Shown here: positions 43,237-51,156 of the stretch, one piece after another
Layout: every line of letters starts with the position of its first letter
Position numbering within the stretch: the stretch's first letter is position 1
NCBI RefSeq assembly: GCF_017742995.1
Contig: NZ_CP072425.1
Span: 248,001-312,000 of the forward strand
Source: Pseudoalteromonas viridis
Lineage (GTDB): Bacteria > Pseudomonadota > Gammaproteobacteria > Enterobacterales > Alteromonadaceae
Direction: 5' to 3'
DNA length: 64,000 nt
The notes under the pieces: model-generated
Database searches by the model: none
Told to the model about the DNA's origin: nothing
Seen by the model: the letters and a program-made list of their open reading frames with translations, nothing else
Translations under genes and position numbers: made by a program

Positions 43237-44484
43237 TTAAAGTCCTCGCAAAGCTTGTTGTAAAACGTAAACACGAAAGAGAAAAATGGGGTTGCCGAGC
43301 ACATAACGATGAAACTTGGCTTTAGGTTCCTGGATAAGACGCCACACCCATTCAAGGCCCAGCTCTCTCATCCACATTGGCGCACGCGCTATGTTGCCCG
43401 AGAAAAAATCGAACAAGCCGCCAACCGCCAATGCACACTGAGCGTGGAGCTTGTGTTTGTTGCTGTCTATCCAGATCTCCTGACGTGGCGAGCCAAGCGC
43501 GACCAGCACAATGTCGGCGCCACTTTGATTGATCTGGTCGACAACGGCCTGGTCATCATCAAAGTAGCCATGCTGCACGCCCGCAATACGCAGCCCCGGA
43601 TAGGCATGGCGCAGGTTATCAGCGGCCAGGCGTGCAACGCCCGGCTGAGCACCAAGCAGGAATAACGAACGCTTGTGTATTACGGCGGCGCGACACAATA
43701 CAGGCAGCATGTCGGTGCCATTGTTGTTATCAGCCAGACTCACCCCCGCCTGACGCGCCGCGATCCGCATGCCCGAGCCGTCGATAAAATTACGGTCACT
43801 GGATTGCAAAACCCGATACAACTGCGCGTTACCGGCAGACAGATTGACCGAGTTAACATTGATGTAATAGGCTGAGCGACATGCTTGCTGCTTGCTGCCC
43901 TGCACTACCCAGTCAACCGCGTTTTGCATCTGTGTGTTGCTAAAGGGAATGCCAAATAGGGTACTGTGCTGTGGCATGTTTGCAGACTTGCGATACAGGC
44001 ACAGACACAACAGGATTTTGCTGATCAGCAGCACATCGGCTGCTGTATCCTGGCGGCTTTGTTGCTGTAATAATGTCAGTGGTGTGTCGGTATTCAGCCC
44101 GGTCAGGCTGCGCAGCCACAAGCCATCAAATAGCCCGGGCATCTGACAAGGTGAGCGCAGCCGCGTTACTTTAGGAATACTGACTCCGGCGCGCACCAAA
44201 GGATTGCCAACAAAGTGAATGGATCCGCTCAAGACATTGAACAGCGCCGCACTGCGTTTACACATGCCGACCTGCCAGCTGAGCAGACGCACGGGTCGCG
44301 CACTGATATCAATCCAGGTTTGGCGACGCAGCGGTGCTTTAAAGCACAGCAGTGCCGCAGCCGTGTTGACGATAAACAGCGGCAACAGGGCGATGACCAG
44401 TAACAGGGCTGCGCTAACACGCAGTGCTGTATTGACGCTGGTATGGCCTGCCTGTGATGACTGAGTATTAAGATAGGGTGACAT
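43237..44484 (-). CDS. WecG/TagA/CpsF glycosyltransferase fused to a degenerate sugar-transferase domain
   Basis: A 415-residue protein in two parts. Residues 170-415 are a WecG/TagA family transferase: NTQMQNAVDWVV, YYINVNSVNLSAGN, FIDGSGMRIAARQAG, GTDMLPVLCRAA, LFLLGAQPGVAR, ADIVLVALGSPRQEIWI, GGLFDFFSG. This family adds the second sugar, often N-acetylmannosamine(uronate). Residues 20-150 look like a priming sugar transferase that has lost its catalytic parts: a membrane hairpin (SAALLLVIALLPLFIVNTAAALL), LFNVLSGSIHFVGNPLV in place of NVLRGDMSLVGPRP, and PGLFDGLWLRSLTG in place of PGITGLWQVSGR; the DELPQ dyad is absent. GGAGG is 5 nt before the ATG. An intact priming enzyme follows. Confidence 0.9.
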   Translation of the reverse strand: MSPYLNTQSSQAGHTSVNTALRVSAALLLVIALLPLFIVNTAAALLCFKAPLRRQTWIDISARPVRLLSWQVGMCKRSAALFNVLSGSIHFVGNPLVRAGVSIPKVTRLRSPCQMPGLFDGLWLRSLTGLNTDTPLTLLQQQSRQDTAADVLLISKILLCLCLYRKSANMPQHSTLFGIPFSNTQMQNAVDWVVQGSKQQACRSAYYINVNSVNLSAGNAQLYRVLQSSDRNFIDGSGMRIAARQAGVSLADNNNGTDMLPVLCRAAVIHKRSLFLLGAQPGVARLAADNLRHAYPGLRIAGVQHGYFDDDQAVVDQINQSGADIVLVALGSPRQEIWIDSNKHKLHAQCALAVGGLFDFFSGNIARAPMWMRELGLEWVWRLIQEPKAKFHRYVLGNPIFLFRVYVLQQALRGL

Positions 44485-44522
44485 CGCATCCTCCGCTGTT
44501 TAGTGAATTACACTAAGGAGAT

Positions 44523-44539
44523 AGCGAAGACCGTGCCAA
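44523..44539 (-). promoter_or_regulatory. Sigma-54-type promoter of the WecG-sugar transferase unit
   Basis: Minus strand TTGGCACG-GTCT-TCGCT has a perfect -24 box (TTGGCACG) and a -12 box with one mismatch; GG and GC are 10 nt apart. It lies 39 nt before the WecG start. Confidence 0.8.
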
Positions 44540-44600
44540 ACTTTAATTTATTGTTTTATAACAACTATTTTGAATTTACCGGGAATGTGAAGAGCGTAAA

Positions 44601-44617
44601 CTGCATTGCATTTTGAG
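44601..44617. promoter_or_regulatory. GCAAAAT-type motif upstream of the WecG promoter
   Basis: Minus strand CTCAAAATGCAATGCAG shares CAAAATGC with the site at 49685-49697 before the Wzx gene. It lies about 65 nt upstream of the -24 element, a typical activator distance. Confidence 0.4.
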
Positions 44618-44627
44618 AATTTTTTTA

Positions 44628-44709
44628 TTTTGAAAAACCCTCAGCTCTTTTTGAAAAACCTTCAGCACTTTTTAAAAAACCCTCAGCTCTTTTTAAAAAC
44701 CCTCAGCAT
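44628..44709. repeat. Four 20-21-bp tandem repeats at the 3' end of the glycosyltransferase gene
   Basis: Units start at 44628, 44648, 44669 and 44690 and read TTTTTGAAAAACCCTCAGCTC with small changes. The last unit contains the stop codon (TGA on the minus strand) and the final two codons of the glycosyltransferase gene. On the minus strand each unit gives CTGAGGGTTTTT, a GA-rich block with a T-run, so the array may also act in transcription termination. Confidence 0.8.
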
Positions 44710-45452
44710 TTCGCAAAGTAATGTGGATAAAGGGTTTGGATCTGTGCCAGGGCCCCAGGGACACGTGACTGGACCACGGCCAGTTTATCTGCCTGCTCTT
44801 CGGGCCGGGACAAGCTATAGCCCAGCAGCAGGCGCGAGCATTTGAAGATCACAGTATGAAAGCACTTATCCAGCAGCGAACACTTCAGGGGGCCATAGTT
44901 AAAGTGACGAATATAGTCATCCAGCTTTGCATCAAAGGTATTGTTCCAGTGCTTTTGCAGCTCGGCCACGCCTGCGCAGCCCGTGGCATAATGGATCACA
45001 TGTCCGTTTTCGCCCCAGCCAATCCCCTGTGACTCGGCCACGGGCTCTGTCATAGAGGTGATGAGGGTATCCAGCCAGGCAATCGCCTGCGGACAGTTGC
45101 GCATTAACATGACACCTGAGTTAAACGCCCCGCTATACCCTCTGGCAAGATACAAAAACTTGTCTGGCTGATAGAGGGTATCCAGCGCCGGGCAGGCTGG
45201 CTGAATACAGGCATCGGCATCCACAAACAACACCTGCCGGTAACCGGCCTGTAGCGCCGCTTTGAGCAAAAACAATTTAAGCCAGCAACACTCAGCGCCA
45301 AGCCGGTTCAGCCAGGGACGGGTCACCACCACATAATCGTACCCCATCCGCTTTGCGTACTCACGCTGGCTGTTCAGATAACGACGGTAGCGCCACTGAT
45401 AGCCATTCAGTGCCACGGAGAATATCAAAGTGTCTGATTGAGCAAAGTGCAT
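44703..45452 (-). CDS. Glycosyltransferase (galactosyltransferase/Mnn10-like, DxD type)
   Basis: A 249-residue GT-A enzyme: FSVALNGYQWRYRRYLNSQREYAKRMGYDYVVV at the start, KAALQAGYRQVLFVDADACIQP with the DxD metal site, then GAFNSGVMLMRNCPQAIAWLD. This order matches the GMA12/MNN10 galactosyl/mannosyltransferase group found in some bacterial capsule loci. It ends within a 21-bp tandem repeat array, which suggests the C-terminus was reshaped recently. AAAGGAGG is 5 nt before the ATG. It has its own sigma-54-type promoter, divergent from the LruC gene across 276 nt. Confidence 0.87.
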   Translation of the reverse strand: MHFAQSDTLIFSVALNGYQWRYRRYLNSQREYAKRMGYDYVVVTRPWLNRLGAECCWLKLFLLKAALQAGYRQVLFVDADACIQPACPALDTLYQPDKFLYLARGYSGAFNSGVMLMRNCPQAIAWLDTLITSMTEPVAESQGIGWGENGHVIHYATGCAGVAELQKHWNNTFDAKLDDYIRHFNYGPLKCSLLDKCFHTVIFKCSRLLLGYSLSRPEEQADKLAVVQSRVPGALAQIQTLYPHYFAKC

Positions 45453-45482
45453 ACTTACCTCCTTTGTGCCTTATCCCTGTTA

Positions 45483-45499
45483 AGCAAGTATTGCACCGA
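45483..45499 (-). promoter_or_regulatory. Sigma-54-type promoter of the DxD glycosyltransferase gene
   Basis: Minus strand TCGGTGCA-ATAC-TTGCT: the -12 box is perfect and GG/GC are 10 nt apart, but the -24 box is weak. Position is 31 nt before the start codon. Confidence 0.5.
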
Positions 45500-45576
45500 T
45501 CATTGAAAATATCCTGCGGCGCGCTACAGGCAGGCTGCTTTGGTTGTTTTACCGCCCTACCTGCGCGGTTTTTTTG

Positions 45577-45607
45577 TTTGCAAAGCGCAATGCAGTGCAA
45601 TTTGCGA
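45577..45607. promoter_or_regulatory. Shared GCAAATT-type motif between the glycosyltransferase and LruC promoters
   Basis: TGCAATTTGCGA at 45596-45607 is the exact reverse complement of TCGCAAATTGCA at 49664-49675. TTTGCAAA lies just upstream (45577-45584). The site is roughly midway between two divergent sigma-54-type promoters, so one bound activator could serve both. Confidence 0.5.
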
Positions 45608-45666
45608 AAAACCCGAGAACAACAAGGGTAAAAAACATAACCCACTGAAAATAAAAAGATTAAATT

Positions 45667-45683
45667 TTGGCACGCTTCATGAA
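45667..45683 (+). promoter_or_regulatory. Sigma-54-type promoter of the LruC-lipoprotein unit
   Basis: TTGGCACG-CTTC-ATGAA has a perfect -24 box. The -12 box is degenerate (TG kept, GA in place of GC). It lies 46 nt before the LruC start. Confidence 0.55.
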
Positions 45684-45728
45684 ATATCGAACTCAGATAG
45701 AAAAAACTGACTTTCAATCGGAGCGAAT

Positions 45729-47369
45729 ATGATGAAATTACCCAACACTCTTTATCCCTTAATGGCCACTGGATTAATTGCCTCAGGGCTATTATCGTTT
45801 GCAGCTGGCGCCGTAGAACAAATCGATGGTCAGTATGTCTGGCAATTCCAGTCTGGCCAGGCCTGGCCGTTTGGCTACAACCAGTCTACCGGCAAGCCTG
45901 ATTCTATGGTGTATGCACGTGAAGAATATAGCCGTGAATTTTTTCAGCGGATCCAAAACGCACTGCCCGAGGCTAAAATCAACGAGGCATTTATCACCGG
46001 TGATGCCGGCTCTACCATCCACCTGAGCGAAGATGCCGAGGTCTTCATTACCTTTATTCACGAAGGCGCGGGCTATAAAAACTCGTTTGGTTATTTTACC
46101 TTTGATCCGCAAAACCCACCGCAAACCCCTGAAGACGTGCAGGAAACCATCGTTTTCCCTAACCTCAGTTACCCTCACCTGACCAACGGGCACCGTGTCA
46201 GCATAGGTGAATTTGGGGCAGGCACCAGTATTGGCTTTTTTATCGCTGCCAATGGTTTTTGGTATGACACCGGGGTTAAGCCATTTAAAACGCCCTACTA
46301 CTACTCGCTGTCGAACCTGAACCCTGAAAGCAACGAGACACTGCGTCAGCACTGTGTTTTGCTGCTCGATGAAGCCCAGCAGGAAGTGGTCATCGGCTTT
46401 GAAGACTTGCCACGCACCTGGGGCGACAACGATTTCAACGACGCCGTATTCAGCGTGAAAAGCTCACCGGCCTCTGCCATTTCTGCACTCAACCTGACCG
46501 TTATGCCCGAGCAAAACGACAGCGACGCCGATGGCATTGAAGACGAGCTGGATGAATTCCCCAACGACTTTAACCGCGCTTACAGCCAGTACTTCCCCAG
46601 CGCACAAGGGGTAACCACTTTGGCTTTTGAAGATAACTGGCCTGCGCGAGGCGACCATGACCTCAACGACTTAGTGGTGAAGCAGCGTATTCGCATGACC
46701 TACAACGCCGATAACCAGATCAGCGGGTTTATCATCAATGGCTGGATCACTGCACGCGGCGCCGCCTATCAAAATGGCTTTGGTCTGCGATTGATGAACA
46801 GTGAGCCCGGGCTCATCAAACAAGCCAGCCTGACCATCGACGGCCAAAGCTTCGACAAAACCGCTGAAAGCGGACAGAGCAACGCGGTTTTATCGCTGTG
46901 GAGTAACACCCATGTATTCACCACCACCGGGCAATCTGGCCAGTGTCAGCACTTTAATACGGTGATGACCTGTGATTACTTTGAGCCGGTGCCTTACACC
47001 TTTGATGTGAGTTTTGAACAAGGGCTGGATGCACTCAGTATCAGTGATTTTGATTTCTTCTTGTATCGTACCCAGGATCGCTCACTGGAGATCCACCTGG
47101 CTGACTACCCGCCAACAGACAAGTTTGATACCAGTCGCTTCGGCACTGCCGATGACACCTCAAATGCGCAATCCAACCGCTATTTCAGAACCGCCGAAAA
47201 CCTGCCATGGGCACTGATGATCAGTAACGACTGGCACTACCCCAGAGAATATCTTGATGTCATCTGGGCCTATCCTGCCTATGAAACTTGGGTAGAAAGC
47301 AACGGCGAACAGGCGCAGGACTGGTTTATGACCAACGAACGCACCACCCACACATTCAGCGCACACTAA
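45729..47369 (+). CDS. LruC domain-containing exported protein with DUF4114
   Basis: A 546-residue exported protein (signal peptide about residues 1-28, cleavage near AAGAV). Residues 95-245 are a DUF4114-type domain that ends in FEDLPRTWGDNDFNDAVF (225-241). A calcium-binding-like loop follows (DSDADGIEDELDEFPND, 264-280), then an LruC domain from about 295 to the end, opening with LAFEDNWPARGDHDLNDLV. Acidic GDxDxND motifs suggest calcium-dependent surface folding. Such proteins are known from Leptospira and Vibrio outer surfaces. Placed among exopolysaccharide genes with a sigma-54-type promoter, it is a candidate matrix protein. CGGAG precedes the ATG. Confidence 0.88.
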   Translation: MMKLPNTLYPLMATGLIASGLLSFAAGAVEQIDGQYVWQFQSGQAWPFGYNQSTGKPDSMVYAREEYSREFFQRIQNALPEAKINEAFITGDAGSTIHLSEDAEVFITFIHEGAGYKNSFGYFTFDPQNPPQTPEDVQETIVFPNLSYPHLTNGHRVSIGEFGAGTSIGFFIAANGFWYDTGVKPFKTPYYYSLSNLNPESNETLRQHCVLLLDEAQQEVVIGFEDLPRTWGDNDFNDAVFSVKSSPASAISALNLTVMPEQNDSDADGIEDELDEFPNDFNRAYSQYFPSAQGVTTLAFEDNWPARGDHDLNDLVVKQRIRMTYNADNQISGFIINGWITARGAAYQNGFGLRLMNSEPGLIKQASLTIDGQSFDKTAESGQSNAVLSLWSNTHVFTTTGQSGQCQHFNTVMTCDYFEPVPYTFDVSFEQGLDALSISDFDFFLYRTQDRSLEIHLADYPPTDKFDTSRFGTADDTSNAQSNRYFRTAENLPWALMISNDWHYPREYLDVIWAYPAYETWVESNGEQAQDWFMTNERTTHTFSAH

Positions 47370-47381
47370 GAGGACACGACC

Positions 47382-47993
47382 ATGACAACATTTAACCAAC
47401 TTTCGACCCTGACCCTACTGTGTTTAACCTTGTGCGCCTGCGGTGGCGGTGGTGGTGAAGGCAGCTCATCCGGGCCTGCCAGCACCAGTCCGGCAAGTTC
47501 ATCCAGTAGCACGGTTACGACACCGGCACCGACTGCGAACACGCAGCCACAGGCGCAAACAGATGACAGTGCCGCAACCCCGGCACAACCTGCCGAGCCT
47601 GCGCCAAATTACGACCCGGATCCAGCACGGCTGGACAGTGCAGCCGAAACGTCCAACGACTTGCACGTCAAAGCCGATTTTAACTTCAGCACCAGTAAAT
47701 CCGTGACTCTGGACCTGGGCGGAGAGGATGTTTTTGGCGACTCTCTGGCCAATAAAATGGTCAAAATCTACGCCCTGCATGAGGTGATTGAAAGCTATGA
47801 AGATCAAGCGCTGGCCGATAAAGCGCTGCTGGCAACCACGCGCTTTAACAGTGCAGGCCAGCTCACGTTAACACTGGATGTGCCGGTCAATTACCAGACC
47901 CTGCTGATAAGCGTTGATGGCATGTTGCAAAGCAATCATTTGCTGAGCGAACTGACGATGCAGGCAACCACAGTAGCACACCAGTTTAACTGA
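47382..47993 (+). CDS. Lipoprotein of unknown function, partner of the LruC protein
   Basis: A 203-residue lipoprotein (lipobox LCLTLCACGGGGG). A Ser/Thr/Pro/Ala/Gln linker spans about residues 25-85; the C-terminal 110 residues form a beta-rich domain (LHVKADFNFSTSKSVTLDL, LTLTLDVPVNYQTLLISVDG). The gene starts 12 nt after the LruC gene and ends at a strong terminator, so the two are a dedicated operon. It may anchor the LruC protein or polysaccharide at the outer membrane. No family is recognised with certainty. Confidence 0.82.
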   Translation: MTTFNQLSTLTLLCLTLCACGGGGGEGSSSGPASTSPASSSSSTVTTPAPTANTQPQAQTDDSAATPAQPAEPAPNYDPDPARLDSAAETSNDLHVKADFNFSTSKSVTLDLGGEDVFGDSLANKMVKIYALHEVIESYEDQALADKALLATTRFNSAGQLTLTLDVPVNYQTLLISVDGMLQSNHLLSELTMQATTVAHQFN

Positions 47994-48015
47994 GCCGTTT
48001 AATCGCTTCCTCGCC

Positions 48016-48052
48016 AAACCGCTGCTCAGTGACTACTGAGCAGCGGTTTTCT
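48016..48052 (+). terminator. Terminator of the LruC-lipoprotein unit
   Basis: A perfect 15-bp stem AAACCGCTGCTCAGT / ACTGAGCAGCGGTTT with loop GACT and a T-rich tail, 22 nt after the stop codon. Confidence 0.92.
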
Positions 48053-48141
48053 CATTGTGCTGTTGCTTGTTTATTAATGCTTCAATTTGTCTAAGACTGT
48101 GTAATACTTCTATTAACACGCGTTAACTCAGGCAGGATTAC

Positions 48142-49635
48142 ATGGAACCGGTTACTAACATCACCTTGCTGTTCGTCGACGACGAGCCCCTTATTCTACG
48201 TTCACTTACGCGGGCGCTAAAACACGAGCCCTACACTGTGTATACCGCGCAAAGTGGCGAGGAAGGCCTGGCCTTGTTAGAACAACACCCCATCGATGTG
48301 GTGGTATCGGATAAAATGATGCCCAATATGTCGGGGATAGAATTTCTCGCTCAGGTTGCGGAGCGCTTTCCGGATACCATTCGCATGATGCTCACCGCCT
48401 TTACCGAGGTTGAAGACCTCATTGATGCCATTAACCAGGGCAAGGTCTGGGGCTATATGCAAAAGCCCTTCGAGATGAGCAATATCAAACTCACGCTTGA
48501 GCAGGCGGTGCAAACCAAAATGCTGGTAGCCGAACGCAACATGTTACGTGCCAGCCTGCAACGTTATCGCAGCTCGATCAAGTCGCAATTTTACCGCTTT
48601 GTGGGTGACTCCATCGCCATGCAAATGGTCTACAAGGCGATTGAAAAAGCCGGTCCCAGCCAGGCCAATGTGTTTATCACCGGGCCCAGTGGTACCGGTA
48701 AGGAATTGGCCGCCGACGCCATTCACCGCGCCAGCACCCGCAAAGATAAACCATTGGTGTGCATTAACTGCGCCGCCATCCCCAGCGAGCTGATGGAGTC
48801 TGAGATCTTCGGTCATATCAAGGGCGCCTTCTCGGGGGCGGTTACCAACCGCGATGGGGCTGCGACTCAGGCCGATGGCGGCACCCTGTTTCTCGATGAA
48901 ATTGGCGAAATGGATATGAACCTGCAAGCCAAGATCTTACGCTTTGTGCAGTCTGGCACCTTTCAGAAGGTGGGCAGCGGTAAAGAGGAAAAGGTCGATG
49001 TACGATTTATCTGTGCCACCAACCGCGAGCCGCATCAGGCGATTGCGGATCAGCGTTTGCGGGAAGACTTATTTTATCGCTTGAATGTGATTGCCATTGA
49101 TTTACCGGCGCTGCATGAGCGGGATCACGATGCGCTGCAAATTGCACAGCATTTTTTAAGTAAGTTCAGCGAAGTTGAAAACAAAGTGTTTGTGGGCTTC
49201 TCACCCGCCGCCGAGCAGCTGATCTTACGCTATGACTGGCCGGGCAACGTACGCCAGCTCGAAAACCTCATCCACAGCTGTGTGGTGATGTCCGACGGGC
49301 CGCTGATCACCGAAGACACGTTGCAAATGCAGCTTAAACTTAAACCCAGCGATGCCCAGGCACTGCTCAATGGTCAATCAGGCGCGATGCGCAGCAGCCC
49401 ACCGCAGCCATCACTGAGCGTGCAGCAAAGCGGTTATGCACCATCTCAACAGGCTGCCGAGATCCCATCTGAAAGTCAGATCTGCTCGCTGGCCGAAGTC
49501 GAACGTATCGCCATTGAAAAAGCCATTGCCGCATGCGACGACAACGTAGTAAAAGCCGCCAGCTTGTTGCAAGTCAGCCCCTCGACCCTATACCGCAAAA
49601 TGCAGCAATGGGGAGATAAAAATACCGGAGCCTGA
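48142..49635 (+). CDS. Sigma-54-dependent response regulator (REC-AAA+-Fis HTH)
   Basis: A 497-residue NtrC-type activator. REC domain at 1-125 with phosphoacceptor D57 (VVVSDKMMPNMSG) and acidic pair DDE at 13-15; AAA+ domain at about 152-385 with Walker A GPSGTGKE, the sigma-54 contact loop GAFSGA (consensus GAFTGA), Walker B GGTLFLDEIGEM and arginine finger region REDLFYRLNV; a Fis-type HTH at the C-terminus (DDNVVKAASLLQVSPSTLYRKM). No sensor kinase is adjacent. It sits in the middle of the exopolysaccharide locus, whose six units have sigma-54-like promoters, so it is the likely activator. The plan recalls SypG of Vibrio fischeri. Confidence 0.95.
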   Translation: MEPVTNITLLFVDDEPLILRSLTRALKHEPYTVYTAQSGEEGLALLEQHPIDVVVSDKMMPNMSGIEFLAQVAERFPDTIRMMLTAFTEVEDLIDAINQGKVWGYMQKPFEMSNIKLTLEQAVQTKMLVAERNMLRASLQRYRSSIKSQFYRFVGDSIAMQMVYKAIEKAGPSQANVFITGPSGTGKELAADAIHRASTRKDKPLVCINCAAIPSELMESEIFGHIKGAFSGAVTNRDGAATQADGGTLFLDEIGEMDMNLQAKILRFVQSGTFQKVGSGKEEKVDVRFICATNREPHQAIADQRLREDLFYRLNVIAIDLPALHERDHDALQIAQHFLSKFSEVENKVFVGFSPAAEQLILRYDWPGNVRQLENLIHSCVVMSDGPLITEDTLQMQLKLKPSDAQALLNGQSGAMRSSPPQPSLSVQQSGYAPSQQAAEIPSESQICSLAEVERIAIEKAIAACDDNVVKAASLLQVSPSTLYRKMQQWGDKNTGA

Positions 49636-49658
49636 TTTTATCGGGCGCTTACCTATTC

Positions 49659-49702
49659 GCAGATCGCAAATTGCAAAACCCCAGTCGCAAAATGCGATCT
49701 GC
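49659..49702. promoter_or_regulatory. Paired palindromic sites upstream of the Wzx promoter
   Basis: TCGCAAATTGCA (49664-49675) and TCGCAAAATGCGA (49685-49697) lie within a larger inverted repeat GCAGATCGCA / TGCGATCTGC (49659-49668 and 49693-49702). The first also occurs, inverted, at 45596-45607. Suggested role: binding sites of the sigma-54 activator; alternatively a terminator hairpin for the regulator gene just upstream. Confidence 0.5.
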
Positions 49703-49838
49703 ATACCTTAAGTTCTATCAAAACACCTTCTACATACACCCCTCGCGATCAAATCAGGCAATCTAAATTACAAATAAAGTATTTAAAAAACAGATAGCTA
49801 ATAGGCTTTCTTGAATTCTTTTACAGCCTCAGCTCGCC

Positions 49839-49855
49839 TTGGTACGGATTTTGGT
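49839..49855 (+). promoter_or_regulatory. Sigma-54-type promoter of the Wzx-GT2 unit
   Basis: TTGGTACG-GATT-TTGGT has one mismatch in the -24 box and one in the -12 box (GG instead of GC). It lies 35 nt before the Wzx start. Confidence 0.5.
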
Positions 49856-49889
49856 TAGTAAAAGTATCTGATAACAAGAGAGCAATGCC

Positions 49890-51143
49890 ATGACACACCC
49901 AACCAGCACCATGCGGACCCTGCTCAGCAATACCTCTTACCTGGTTGGTGCCGAGGTGGTTGCTAAGGCCTCGCGGCTGATCAGCATCATGGCGATGGCG
50001 GCCTGTTTGTCTGCCACTGAGTATGGCACGGCCATGCTGGCGCTGACCGTGCACGAAGTGCTGAGGCTGCTACTGCGCTCTGGTGCTGGCGCACAGGTGA
50101 TCCGGGCCAGCGATGACGAATTACCCGCTTTTTTGAAAAACGGTCGGTTATTACAGTGGCTGCTGTGTGTTGCCTTATGTCTGGTGCAAATTCTGGTGGC
50201 ACTGGCCAGCAGCTGGCTTTTTCCAGGTCAGGACATGACTGTGCTGATTGCCTTGATGGCGCTGACCTATCTGGTCTTTCCGCTGGTCTGTAACCAGGTT
50301 TTCCTGATGCAACGGCGCAACCAAATGGGCCTGTTCGGTCTGATCAGCAGCGTCTGTATTATCACCGAAAACTTAGCCCTGGCTGTTGCGCTGTATCTCG
50401 ACGCCGGATTACTGGCCGTGGTGATTGGCAAATGGGCCTTCACCTTACTGTGGCTTGGCTGCTTTGCCTTTGTCCCCACTTCGGCCATGACGGGCCAGTT
50501 CAGCAAAGCCGTATTTACCCGGTTGCTTAAAGCATCGACCCAACTCGCTGGCAGCGAAATCCTGCGCTCGCTGCGTGTCAATATGGACATGTTTGTCGCC
50601 GCACGTTTGCTAAGCCCGGAACTGTTCGGCCTGTACAGCTTTGCCAAAAGTGTGGGCGTTGGGCTGGCGATATCGGTTGCTCAGGCTTACACCACTGCCC
50701 TCTACCCCTTTGTTTGCAAACTGAAAAACGCAGGCAATTTTGGTAGCAGACACAGCCAGCTGCTGATCGCCATTACGACGGCTGTGTCTGCCATTTTTAT
50801 TGTTCAGGCGATGCTCGTGCCCTGGTACGTGCCAGTGCTATTCAGTGAACACTGGCAGGGCAGCTTTACCACCAGCGCGCTGCTGTGCCTGATAGCCACC
50901 AGCACAGTGTGGACCGACAGCTACGCCGTAATGCAACGTGCCAATGGCCGTTTTGCCCGAGAGTGCCAACTGAATGCTTATTGCTTACTGATTTCACTGG
51001 CCGGGCTGTTAATGCTACAGCCTGACCAACCCGTTTTACTTGCCGCCGTATTGGTGAGTTGCAGCGCACTGTGGCTGCTCTTCCCTTTGGCAGACTTTGC
51101 GCTGAGACGCTGTGATGTCGGCGCAGCAAAATCTTCCTCATGA
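49890..51143 (+). CDS. Polysaccharide flippase, Wzx/MATE-like (MOP superfamily)
   Basis: A 417-residue membrane protein with about 12 helices and the lipopolysaccharide-exporter layout: TLLSNTSYLVGAEVVAKASRLISIMAMA at the N-terminus, a charged loop with MQRRNQMG, and LAGSEILRSLRVNMDMFVAARLLSPELFGLYSFAKSVG in the middle. It moves lipid-linked repeat units across the inner membrane. The following GT2 gene starts 13 nt after its stop. It is the first gene of a unit behind a sigma-54-like promoter. Confidence 0.9.
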   Translation: MTHPTSTMRTLLSNTSYLVGAEVVAKASRLISIMAMAACLSATEYGTAMLALTVHEVLRLLLRSGAGAQVIRASDDELPAFLKNGRLLQWLLCVALCLVQILVALASSWLFPGQDMTVLIALMALTYLVFPLVCNQVFLMQRRNQMGLFGLISSVCIITENLALAVALYLDAGLLAVVIGKWAFTLLWLGCFAFVPTSAMTGQFSKAVFTRLLKASTQLAGSEILRSLRVNMDMFVAARLLSPELFGLYSFAKSVGVGLAISVAQAYTTALYPFVCKLKNAGNFGSRHSQLLIAITTAVSAIFIVQAMLVPWYVPVLFSEHWQGSFTTSALLCLIATSTVWTDSYAVMQRANGRFARECQLNAYCLLISLAGLLMLQPDQPVLLAAVLVSCSALWLLFPLADFALRRCDVGAAKSSS

Positions 51144-51156
51144 TCCGGAGCCCATT

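Noticed and set aside
44628..44709. Possible CRISPR array
   Set aside because: The 21-bp units are directly adjacent without unique spacers and overlap a coding end; no cas gene is present.
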